From Clostridia bacterium (lineage in GTDB: Bacteria; Bacillota; Clostridia; Christensenellales; Aristaeellaceae), in contig JAFXQO010000014.1 of the NCBI GenBank assembly GCA_017527065.1, positions 1 to 56,036 of the forward strand: a stretch of 56,036 nucleotides of DNA. The letters run 5' to 3'. The position numbers and the translations under genes are program-made. Shown here piece by piece: positions 35,501 through 42,150 of this stretch. Every line of letters begins with the position of its first letter. Position 1 is the stretch's first letter. Under the pieces are notes generated by a model. The model was given only the letters and a program-made list of their open reading frames with translations. It had not been told where the DNA came from and searched no databases.

Positions 35501-38500
35501 CGTTGTACACTTCGCCGGGAGCGAGGAGCCGCCGCAGGAGATCGACGCGGAGACCAACGGGAAGACGGTCTTCTTCCAGACGGGCGGCTTCTCGGTCTAT
35601 GCCATCGTGGATGCACCCGCCCCATATGTCCTCAACGGCCTCCAAACGGTAGATGATCTGGACGAGCTGGCCACGAATTATGCTGACCCCGACACCGGCG
35701 GCAGGGGCTTCTATCTGTCTTATGGCGCGACTCCTAAATACTGCACCAATACGTTGAATAGTAATAACGCTTTCGTTGAGAATTCGAATATCTCAATCGC
35801 AAGCAGATGGTTTTTTGAAAGCGCGGAAGCGGAAAATACCTATTATATCTATACCTACGTCAACGAAGAAAAGAAATACATGAAGAACACCGACGGCAAT
35901 CTGATGGGACTTGACGAGTCAGACCGCACCGCGTTCGTTCTTTCCCAGGCTGACCCCAACAAGTTCTATTTCCAGGTTGACGGAGAAAACAAATGGTTCC
36001 AGCATTCCGGCGGCGGTAACGGTATGCGCTTATATCAAGATAAGAACAACGCCGATAACTCTCGGCTCACCCTGACCTATGTTTCGTCAAACGAGATTCC
36101 GGACGATTATTACCAGCTCGACGGAGAAACCTTCAGCATCGCCTTCCACGAGGAGAGCGTGTTCGGCGCCGGCATGACTTCAACGCTCTCTGGCGGAAAA
36201 TTGCAGGCAGAGACGCTGATCGTGCGCCCGGACGTTCTCAGCAACAACGGCGAGCTTTTGGTCGCGAAGGATACGGACCTGGCAGACTGGACCTTTGAGA
36301 ATATCAGCGGCGTAAACTACTATATCACCACTCAGATTGGCGGCGCGAAGAAATATCTCACCCTGAACGGCAACAACATCACGCTGGCAGACACCCCGAC
36401 CAATAACTCTGTGATTACGGTAACGTCCGGCACGGGCGACCAGGCCGGCAAGTATAAATTCTCCGTCGGGAATAAGGCGCTCACGCTGAGCGGCGGCAAG
36501 GTGGCGGGCGGTTTTGTCAGTTCAGACAGCGGCGACAATTACTCCTGGCTGAACCTTGTCACAAAATCCGCCCTGCTGTCGGACGATGATTTCACCGTGT
36601 ACAGCGCGGAGAAGGTCGACCTGTCCGACAATACGAAAGTGCCGAACGGCCAGGATGTGGTCATCTATACCCGTAAATGGAACGACACCACCAAGCGTTA
36701 CGAGTTCTTCGTTGTCAACTACAACGGCACCCTGATGCGCGGTTATGAGAGCGGCGATATGATCCAGTGGACAGGCAGCAGCATCAATACGGCGGAATGG
36801 GATTTTACCGAGTATTATGACAACGACGGGAATCCCAACTATTATTACCAGCTGCAAAACCTCTATCCCGGCGACGCGAGCAGCAACTGCATACGCCCGG
36901 CGGCCGACGGCACCTACCTGAGAACGGAGAGCACCTATCCGAGCTCTTTTGACCGCAGTATCAACCTGAACGGCCGCCGCTACGGGTATTACTATACCAC
37001 CATACTGGCCTGGGATGACGCCAGCTACGGCTATATCGGCCTGCGGGTAAAGGACGACCGCAGCGGGCTGGAGGTCTGCTCCATGGAGGAGGCGGACACC
37101 TTCTACTTTGCCACCATGAAGCCTTTGGTTCAGACTCCGGAGCCAACCACCGTGGCGACGGTGGATCACGAGGCGTACGGCATTACCCTAAAGATGAAGA
37201 ATTACGATCGGACTAACAATTATTATGCCAATACCAGTAATGGTAGGCAGGACACCTCGCGTGAGCAGGATGAGGTGCTGGGGACAAACAAATGGGGCGC
37301 AGGCAGCTATGCCCCGGGCCTGCTCAGCACCAAGCTGGATGACAATGGCTATCCGATGGTGGTGTCGCCTGGACATACGAGTAATTCTCTCTCGGAGCTG
37401 TACAGCGGCGCGACGCCGGTCAACCATCTCTTTATTGAGAACACCTACTATTCCAGTGGCTACTATGAGTTTGACAGCACGCAGAACTTTGCCTCGTTCT
37501 ACGACCAGGATTCCAATTCATGGGATTACAGAAATTTCACAGTCTATGAGGAGCTTGGCACCAACGATACCAAGAACTCGGAGTCGATGAAGCACGGTCA
37601 GTTCCTGCCGTATAATAAGCTTTCGCAAACTCCGGCTTCCCTAAACCCCGTGAACCTGTATGACGCCGTCCTGAATGAGCTGCCGGACAGCAACCCCAGA
37701 AAGGGCGAGCAGCTCCGTCTGGTCGCCAATGCGTCCGGAAACACGGGCAACAGTGCGACCGACTACTGCTTCGGTATGGAACTCGAGGCTTCCTTCACCC
37801 AGACCGTCAGCGGCCAGGACGCCTGGGGCCACGATATCATCTATGAATTCACCGGTGACGACGACTTCTGGCTGTATGTGGACGGCGAGCTGATCATCGA
37901 CTTGGGCGGCATCCACAGCGCCATGTCTGCTTCCGTCAACTACCGTACGGGCCAGGTCACGGTCAACGGCACCCCAAAGACGCTTCGCCAGATCTTTGAG
38001 AAAAACTACAGAGATCGTAATCCCAACGCCACAGATGCTGAAGTGGCCATTTTCCTCGCCAATTATTTTGAAGGCGATGAACACATCTTCAAGGATTACA
38101 GCAACCACACCATGCGCATCTTCTACATGGAGCGCGGCCTGGGCGCTTCCAACCTGCACATGCGCTTCAACCTGGCTTCCGTGAAGCCCGGCACCGTGGA
38201 GCTGAGCAAGCAGATCAAGGGCGTGGACAGCACGGAATCCTTCATGGCCGAATATCCCTTCCAGATCTTCTTTAAAAAGCAAGAGCCTGAACCGGGCCAA
38301 ACGGAGCCATTAGAGCAACAGTATATTCCCGGAGGCGCTGGTACCGGAGGCATCACCGTAAAATACAAGGATACCACCAGAGATGTTACGTACATACCTA
38401 ACTATACCGCGGCCGATGGCACTACGAACTATGCGCACGTCTTCCTGCTCAAGCCGGGGGAGACGGCGGTGATTAACTTCCCGGACCAAGCCTGGACATA

Positions 38501-41500
38501 CCGAATTCAGGAATGCTTTGTGAATACGCGCGTTTACGAAACGGTGTATGTCAACGACAATAGGATCATCGGCACGATCCCGGGTTCGACCCCGAGCGCT
38601 ATCGTTTATCAGACGACGACTGATCCCAACGAGGGCGATCCCGTGCCGGGCCAAACCGATCAATACTATCTGTGGCGGAGAGATGCGGATACACATGAAG
38701 TCATCTTAGATCCTTACAAGAACAAGCCTGTGTATGAGCCTGTGTCCAATTCCACGCGCGGAGACTTTGACTCCGGTTATGCCCTGGTTTCCGACCGCGC
38801 CCGCATCACCTTTACCAACGTGGTGGACGCCACCGCTAAGGGCACGCTGACCTTTGTCAAGCATCTGTATGCGGAAGACGGCACAACCCCGATCCCTCAC
38901 GCGAACAGCGATACGACCTTCGCCTTCCGTCTTTCTCTGGGCACTGAAAACACACCCGACGGCGACCTCCCGCTGGCGGATCTGCACAGCTATCACGTGA
39001 AGGATGAACATGGTTATTACTGCGTCTGGAATCAGAGTACAGGCGGCTTTGACTCGCTGGGCGTGTCGAATTTCGAATCTCTGACCGCTGCCCAGAAGGC
39101 CTCGGCCACCTTCACGACCTCCATGAACGGCACGATCGCAAACATCCCCGTCGATTACACGGTGGAGGTCCGCGAAGTCAGTGCCGGCACCAAGTACAAG
39201 GTGGAGGAGCGCGACTACGAGCTGCCCGACGGCTACACCCTGCAGTGGTATGTGCCGTATGTGGAGAATACGAGTACAGGCGCTCTCGAGGTGGGTACCA
39301 AGAGCAAGAACCCCGTCTCCGGCATTATTGCTCCGGGTCTTGGTGCGAAGGCCGAGATTCGCAACCTCAAGGGCTGGGGCCTGCGCGTATACAAAGACTG
39401 GTCTGACGCGGACTGGATGCAGTCCCGCGACCCGGTCTATTTCGCGATGTATATTCTGAACAATGGGAATCTGGAGTTGGTGGACGGCACCGTAAAACAG
39501 CTTGAATATGGAAAAGAGTCGGTCTATTGGTTCTTCGAGCATCTGGATTCCCGGGCCAACGGCGACTTTGACAATTATGAACCACGCGAGGTGATCCTCG
39601 CCGGCGGAACGCCCAGTGTGGACGCAAATGGCGTTGTGACCAATGCCGCCTCCCTGACCGTTTACCCGGTCGCCGTGGACGGCACGGGCCGGTTCGGGGT
39701 GGAAGGGAGACAGATCGGAGAAACTTCAGATGCTTTCTATACCTATAAGTTCGTACAGTATACCAAGGGTACAATGCCCACGGGCGCGAATGTCCGCGTT
39801 GATAACATGTACAACAAGCGCCAGGGCATCGACCTGTATCTGACGCAATGGAACGGCACGACGCCGTTGGCCGGCGGCACCTTTACGCTGAAAGACGCCA
39901 GAGGCTATCCCGCCGGCCAGGGCACCTTCACCTCGGACGCGAACGGCCTGATCACCATAGGCTATCTGCGGGCAAATGAGGAGTATACCCTGACGCAGAC
40001 CGCCTCGCCCTCGGGCTACATCGGCCTGCAGACGCCGCTGATCATCGAGCGCGACGAGCCCGCAAACGAAAATGATCCGGTGAGAGTGACCGTCACCTAC
40101 CCCGACGGTACCTCGACTTCATGGACCCAGGAAACCAACAATGAAATAACCAACGGCAAGTGTGACGGCGATATCTGGTGGACGCTGGACGATCACGATG
40201 TCGAAAGCGGCATGGACACGACCTACGGCAAAATCATCGTTCGGAACAAGCCCTTCAGCCTGAACATCAAAAAAACGACTATGGATGGAACCTCGCTGTC
40301 CGACGTCATCTTTGCCCTGTACAGGCAGGTTACAGGCAATGACGGCCAGCCCAGGAAGGACTACCAGCCGATTGCGAATTACGACAATCTGGTAACGGAC
40401 AGCGCCGGCTTCGTGCCGCAAATCCAGTTGGGTTTCGAGAACGGCACGCTTCTGCCCGGCACCTACTACCTGCATGAAACAAATCCTTTGGCCGGGTTCA
40501 GTCCCCTGAGCAGCGATGTTCTGTTCACGGTCAGCAGCACAGGTGTCGTTACGCTGGATACTTCTTACAGCCCGTCCGGCGTGGCGCTCCAGGAAGAGAC
40601 AGTCGGTTCTTATACCATTGTCGTTCCCAATCAGAACCTCGACAAAGTAGATCTGACCATTGCGAAAAGGATTGAAAACGGTACGACAAAGGACCTGGCC
40701 GGGACGAACACCTTCGCTTTCACCGCGAAGCTCTATCTGCCTGACGGGATGACGCCGTGGAATAGTTATACAGGCGGCGGCTTTACCAACGGCACGGCCA
40801 GCTTCTCGCTTGGACATTACGGGACGCAGGTCCTTAAGGTGCCCCTCAATGCGGTGGTGACTGTCACGGAGACGGCCCAAAATGCCTATACGACGACGAC
40901 CTCGTTCGCGGCGACGGACCAGACTAAAACGACGACCTCCACCTGCGACTATAACGACGCCGCCAGCCTGCTTTCGACCGTGCACATCAAGGATACGGAA
41001 CCTGTGACCCTGACCTACATCAACACCCGTAAAACGGTGAAGGTGACGGTGGAAAAAGAGGTGGTCGGCATTGGCGGAACCTTTAACTTCACGGCGACGC
41101 TGATGGATGGGTCTGTGCTCTGCGAGGGCTGGACGTTGAATAATAACGGCACTTCCAGCAATCCCTCGGATGACATCATTACAGGTGACGGCAACAACGG
41201 CACAAGAGCGGGCGTAGCGACCTTCTCGCTCAGTCCCAATGCGAACTCAAAGGTGTCGCGGGATCTGACCATCCCCTACGGCGCTTCGCTGACGGTCACA
41301 GAGGATCCGGGCAGCTATGAGACAAAGGTGAAGATCGGCAGCGGCAGCGAATCAACCGGCGGGACAGCGACGCTGTCCTCCCGCACGTCGAATATAACCG
41401 TTAAATTCAAAAACCTGATGAATGCCAATCTGACCGTCTCCAAGACCGTCACCGGTGATTTCGGCGATAGGACGAAACCGTTCACCTTTACCGTCGAAGG

Positions 41501-41930
41501 CCTTCCCAGCGGTGAAAGCTATACCTATACGAAGGAAGCCACCACCGACGGAACAACCTGGACGGCAGTGTCGGGCGGCGGCTGGACGCTGACCAGCATC
41601 AGCAAAACCTTCACGCTCACAGACCGCCAGAGAGTTGTGATCGAGGGCCTGCCGCTGAACACGACCTTCACGGTTACGGAGGATCCAGACTCTTATACGG
41701 CCACCTGGACGGCGACGGACAGCCATCTGATCGATGTTAACTCCGAAACAAACGGAAAGTCGTTCAAGCTGACCGGAAACGCGGAAATCTCCGTGACCAA
41801 CAACCTCAACGCCGTCTCTCCCACCGGCCTGCGCTTTACCTACGCCCCCTTCCTCCTGATGGCCTGCGCCGGCATGATGCTGGCCCTGATCGCGAGAATC
41901 GGCCGCAAGCGCCGCAAGGGAAAGGAGTAA
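26514..41930 (+). CDS. Giant modular cell-wall-anchored adhesin / pilin-like surface protein (5,138 aa)
   Basis: GTG 26514 is taken as start because GAAGGAG lies 6 nt before it; the next ATG (26526) is too far from the SD. Order: signal peptide (1 to about 30); a Glu-Gln-Pro-Thr repeat (about 86-184); repeated beta-rich units (about 310-1080); a BspA-like LRR segment (about 1090-1340; IGWSAFNGCSAL, IGEDAFRDCAAL); further beta-rich units including a long tandem repeat of about 420-residue modules (1905-3033); a region with ricin-trefoil-like KYMKN/WFQH motifs (about 3040-3540); a fibro-slime domain (about 3552-3886; FTGDDDFWLYVDGELIIDLG at 3779); then SpaA/Cna-B/FctA-like pilin domains (about 3890-5090) with Lys- and Glu-containing motifs such as VSKTVTG and VTEDPDSY that suit intramolecular isopeptide bonds. 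It ends in VSPTG (5101-5105), a hydrophobic span and KRRKGKE. It is the presumed substrate of the operon's class B sortase. Confidence 0.88.
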   Translation: MKLNMKRFGRKILLQICVLTLLFQSVFGQAESLLSDAGLFAEGDSAPIYSEGQADYTLPSEEPPQPEESGQEAYAPRSAEVQDPDEPEQPTEPEQPTEPEQPTEPEQPTEPEQPTEPEQPTEPEQPTETEQPTEPEQPTEPEQPSEPEQPSEPEQPTEPEQPIEPEQPTEPEQPDQPDEPDQPETPEDTGEGTGDEPQPTAQPVPFQYDLTGDYTAVHVEGVTQGEPVPAVSRVSAAAPENGVVAETWQAEAGKNELILTVRLIVLPDEAMNGEGTLSFHALMGGAVSVALRDNVTVGDEVSVKTQQGGLNGVALVFTPAPQPTQPAVEPQIENGARTAPEPVTLRYEDKEKNYRVTVNCGADAGIPEGASLDVFQLKAAPYLPQTVEALKWTEDDVVYYAKFLNISIVSDGTKLEPKAPVQIKVELLDVEDGAMALRVVHMDGAAVKELKREITQETEKTDTEEYDISDIKKKTVVTFETDALQGFGLCNALRPQVSKTGGPATLTVLGFDMDPVDLSGARPSLEEGVEQLQALSFEKGRRVWVRAELNDGASLSEGAAVKLYSLAGQELGDVLIEACAAGKMEPLALPEGADGVALVLDSGYRRQRIEANLEGGALVLEGMMPKSAKAEARDVTARYAEMPASVPAALAPVALAAYEIGVNANGSAYQPDAARPLSVTLRDGRIAAGDHIQLWRIGADGQAKRLDDCALTAGEVRFDAAETGVYAVVETIRDLTAEGADMSGDRVTIEYDNRSGIPAGAALVVSEAGDDEYTAYLNAAASALGVGAGSLSYAKALDIAFVKDGETYRPSAPVTVTVALSDAQYQDSLTAMRVDDGETSILIASASGTMTFETDGLGVFCFADTGLADISVSADVGGNGSVTLSGAMPALSVAEAKPASGSVKGAETLLACEIGLYASPLTARLGVEWQPETPIEVRVDSAALAVDAVDIYRVDGQPELVAENLAVENSGVTFRVSEPGTYTVVHWEITDYGRKTGRSGLANESGHVVWTEYADGDVRTLVFSAVNGGSGEECAILTLLDEDGSPARDSLAGTTNRIALESGVTGVGWTYLYRRNDGEPAWPEAYAVDQSKTDIFKGFVSLTEVVPCDTLERIGWSAFNGCSALSRFDFTLCPNLKEIMNQAFYNCAALDVIDLSACASLETLGWSCFYGTGCGQNPSLALPAGGSLSTIGGYAFYNFGRSVQDVPVDFSAVSSTVTAILQNAFNGARISGELVGFERLETIGRSAFRGANITRIDLDGGSLMSIGEDAFRDCAALAYLSFGDAASLTALGGNAFCGDVNLASIRDKATGREIWFRDQAAGLFPNALIPDSAFDGTGLMTVSLGTLTAALAEEGLTVSVSGLLPEGGSLKVEPVSRTAQDAKVLHALAFSILDKNGRTWEDGKALTVRLASQRIEEARGKALSVLAGEQPVAFEADGDALAFTADEAGAFAVIAAYERLAYAFTSGDDALSVLAFLSENGIQAASIGSAACGSDAVALTEADGDVVARPQGYFGEARVTVEADGETVILLLRWPQPVEQTVEAEIPAEVPVDSLTVSGELPPDATVTVASAEAPQELKEDAILLSVDITIDNGYQPEAPVLVTVQSDAIADVVEGGGDVFVIHTLEDGTLELADIVSLEGSTLVFSADHFSQYSVIGAVVQKLNTWTNALCDVAVYGYSVIKPTYTAVTGIELEEGLELLQASAVSYNGGISALLGQLNKMYVSLTKNDAAQGARESVQVYGLRDGLLSTLLAENPLADARIELGDAEGFAIVRDTGFRRLSFDLANVALSGLMPKQASASAEDVLEDYAKARAEELAFTGDQVLAAYDISILEGQADYQPDEEHPVTVAIAGVRAGDPALVELRHVKDDGTEESVEFTLDDEGVLRFVATAFSVYAVVETRLTETVAASDGNTYEINVTYKNTAGIPMTGTQLLVSEIAADDEAYAAYVAASAEKVGAKEKNIEFARAFDIRIVDEKDHDRVYEPADDVEVSIRLVGETLAGYANVGVLHFVKDRKADGYTIYDMESVIDGETIGFTTDSFSVYVVTGYTIEKIVETGDGETYKITVEYNETAGIPAGADVVVSEVSEADYEAYLTQAAETLGLDIHNASYGKLFDIAIVKDGVEYQPNQAVTVTVELLDAVSVGDVQVVHFGEGTSASKLEAATEGSAVTFETEGFSVFSFLDFSLLDQILSAVLGEKNGVLYENDDIIRTGHLPATGIVEANRVDVGLGERETLVAYDIKIYAGAIMKALGIAWQPSEDSVQVKLKSDALNVEYADVYHMADASAEPEMVTRNVAVENHSVTFDAGAFSIYGVTETKLTETIEASDGNTYEISVTYKNTAGIPMEGTALLVSELKAGDEGYDEFIAASAQKVGAKAENIEMSRVFDIQIVDENDHSTVYEPTGDVEVSIRLVGETLNNYPNLDVLHFVENRNEEGFTVYDMNSIIDGETVEFTTDSFSVYVVAGYTIEKIIEASDGNTYKITVTYDERAGVPEDAELEVTEVAEEDYAAYLTAAAEALEADVHSIAYGKLFDISIVKDGVAYQPNDSVTVTVELLEADAESVGDVRVVHFGDENEATALTTSTDGTTVTFETDGFSIFSFLDFSIVSKTIEAALNVVITDLSGETTGTLYENDDIILTGSMPTYGIVEANRVEIEVNGTAALVAYDIKIYANSFMKALGITWQPSEDSVQVKLKSDALNVEYADVYHMADASAEPEMVTRNVAVEDHSVTFDAGAFSIYGVTETKLTETIEASDGNTYEISVTYKNTAEIPMEGTALMVSEILPEEETYASYMEQSAEALGTKAEHIEFARLFDIKIVDAEDPEQIYTPVSDVDVSIRLVGAALDDYANVGVLHFAENTEGEGYTVNGVESTASGETVEFITDSFSVYVVAGYALETTIETGDGNTYHISVTFLEDAELPEDAQLSVVELHAEEYQDYLDRTAAALDREGFGYARFFDISIVNSAGEKIQPSASVTVSVDLLNTDDAAMEYAVVHFAGSEEPPQEIDAETNGKTVFFQTGGFSVYAIVDAPAPYVLNGLQTVDDLDELATNYADPDTGGRGFYLSYGATPKYCTNTLNSNNAFVENSNISIASRWFFESAEAENTYYIYTYVNEEKKYMKNTDGNLMGLDESDRTAFVLSQADPNKFYFQVDGENKWFQHSGGGNGMRLYQDKNNADNSRLTLTYVSSNEIPDDYYQLDGETFSIAFHEESVFGAGMTSTLSGGKLQAETLIVRPDVLSNNGELLVAKDTDLADWTFENISGVNYYITTQIGGAKKYLTLNGNNITLADTPTNNSVITVTSGTGDQAGKYKFSVGNKALTLSGGKVAGGFVSSDSGDNYSWLNLVTKSALLSDDDFTVYSAEKVDLSDNTKVPNGQDVVIYTRKWNDTTKRYEFFVVNYNGTLMRGYESGDMIQWTGSSINTAEWDFTEYYDNDGNPNYYYQLQNLYPGDASSNCIRPAADGTYLRTESTYPSSFDRSINLNGRRYGYYYTTILAWDDASYGYIGLRVKDDRSGLEVCSMEEADTFYFATMKPLVQTPEPTTVATVDHEAYGITLKMKNYDRTNNYYANTSNGRQDTSREQDEVLGTNKWGAGSYAPGLLSTKLDDNGYPMVVSPGHTSNSLSELYSGATPVNHLFIENTYYSSGYYEFDSTQNFASFYDQDSNSWDYRNFTVYEELGTNDTKNSESMKHGQFLPYNKLSQTPASLNPVNLYDAVLNELPDSNPRKGEQLRLVANASGNTGNSATDYCFGMELEASFTQTVSGQDAWGHDIIYEFTGDDDFWLYVDGELIIDLGGIHSAMSASVNYRTGQVTVNGTPKTLRQIFEKNYRDRNPNATDAEVAIFLANYFEGDEHIFKDYSNHTMRIFYMERGLGASNLHMRFNLASVKPGTVELSKQIKGVDSTESFMAEYPFQIFFKKQEPEPGQTEPLEQQYIPGGAGTGGITVKYKDTTRDVTYIPNYTAADGTTNYAHVFLLKPGETAVINFPDQAWTYRIQECFVNTRVYETVYVNDNRIIGTIPGSTPSAIVYQTTTDPNEGDPVPGQTDQYYLWRRDADTHEVILDPYKNKPVYEPVSNSTRGDFDSGYALVSDRARITFTNVVDATAKGTLTFVKHLYAEDGTTPIPHANSDTTFAFRLSLGTENTPDGDLPLADLHSYHVKDEHGYYCVWNQSTGGFDSLGVSNFESLTAAQKASATFTTSMNGTIANIPVDYTVEVREVSAGTKYKVEERDYELPDGYTLQWYVPYVENTSTGALEVGTKSKNPVSGIIAPGLGAKAEIRNLKGWGLRVYKDWSDADWMQSRDPVYFAMYILNNGNLELVDGTVKQLEYGKESVYWFFEHLDSRANGDFDNYEPREVILAGGTPSVDANGVVTNAASLTVYPVAVDGTGRFGVEGRQIGETSDAFYTYKFVQYTKGTMPTGANVRVDNMYNKRQGIDLYLTQWNGTTPLAGGTFTLKDARGYPAGQGTFTSDANGLITIGYLRANEEYTLTQTASPSGYIGLQTPLIIERDEPANENDPVRVTVTYPDGTSTSWTQETNNEITNGKCDGDIWWTLDDHDVESGMDTTYGKIIVRNKPFSLNIKKTTMDGTSLSDVIFALYRQVTGNDGQPRKDYQPIANYDNLVTDSAGFVPQIQLGFENGTLLPGTYYLHETNPLAGFSPLSSDVLFTVSSTGVVTLDTSYSPSGVALQEETVGSYTIVVPNQNLDKVDLTIAKRIENGTTKDLAGTNTFAFTAKLYLPDGMTPWNSYTGGGFTNGTASFSLGHYGTQVLKVPLNAVVTVTETAQNAYTTTTSFAATDQTKTTTSTCDYNDAASLLSTVHIKDTEPVTLTYINTRKTVKVTVEKEVVGIGGTFNFTATLMDGSVLCEGWTLNNNGTSSNPSDDIITGDGNNGTRAGVATFSLSPNANSKVSRDLTIPYGASLTVTEDPGSYETKVKIGSGSESTGGTATLSSRTSNITVKFKNLMNANLTVSKTVTGDFGDRTKPFTFTVEGLPSGESYTYTKEATTDGTTWTAVSGGGWTLTSISKTFTLTDRQRVVIEGLPLNTTFTVTEDPDSYTATWTATDSHLIDVNSETNGKSFKLTGNAEISVTNNLNAVSPTGLRFTYAPFLLMACAGMMLALIARIGRKRRKGKE
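26770..27063 (+). repeat. 18-bp tandem repeat coding E-Q-P-T-E-P
   Basis: About 16 units of 18 bp (consensus GAGCAGCCGACCGAGCCC) encode a Pro/Glu stalk near the N-terminus of the giant protein. Variant units (EQPSEP, EQPIEP, TETEQP) cluster toward the end. Such repeats change copy number by slippage. Confidence 0.9.
32226..35610 (+). repeat. Long intragenic tandem repeat (about 1.25-1.28 kb period)
   Basis: Modules begin at 32226, 33480 and 34764, each with TET-x-x-ASDGNTYEI; the last is incomplete. The first two are 418 and 428 codons long. Each module contains related beta-rich subunits ending in motifs such as FTTDSFSVYVV, FETEGFSVFSFLDF and FDAGAFSIYGVTET. Segments 33264-33557 and 34548-34841 are almost identical in DNA (offset 1,284 bp), showing recent duplication or gene conversion. 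Confidence 0.85.
41814..41930 (+). other. Non-canonical cell-wall sorting signal (VSPTG)
   Basis: This is the C-terminus of the giant protein: VSPTG, a spacer with APF, a hydrophobic stretch (LLMACAGMMLALIA) and the basic tail RKRRKGKE. Classical LPXTG is absent; the xPTG pattern resembles the EVPTG/QVPTG signals used by class B pilus sortases. Confidence 0.8.
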
Positions 41931-41963
41931 CGCGCTTCACGGGCAAAACAAGTTCATAGACGG

Positions 41964-42006
41964 AAGCGCTTCCCAAAGCCGTCCCCGGCCTGGGAAGCGC
42001 TTTTTT
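41964..42006 (+). terminator. Rho-independent terminator of the adhesin operon
   Basis: AAGCGCTTCCCA pairs with TGGGAAGCGCTT across a 15-nt loop and runs into six T. Strong terminator 33 nt after the stop of the giant gene. Confidence 0.9.
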
Positions 42007-42069
42007 CCTTGGCCGCGCCGTCTGATTGCCGTTTCGCAACTGTTGAGCGGTTTTTTAAGAAACTGACGA

Positions 42070-42099
42070 TTGCGGCGGGGCGGGCCGGTGTGTTATAGT
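42070..42099 (+). promoter_or_regulatory. Promoter of the GH3 gene
   Basis: TTGCGG (42070-42075), an 18-nt G-rich spacer, TATAGT (42094-42099), about 45 nt before the start codon. Confidence 0.55.
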
Positions 42100-42150
42100 G
42101 AGAGAAATGGAGATAAAAAGCCGGACATGGCCGGCGGGAGGAGGCGCATC

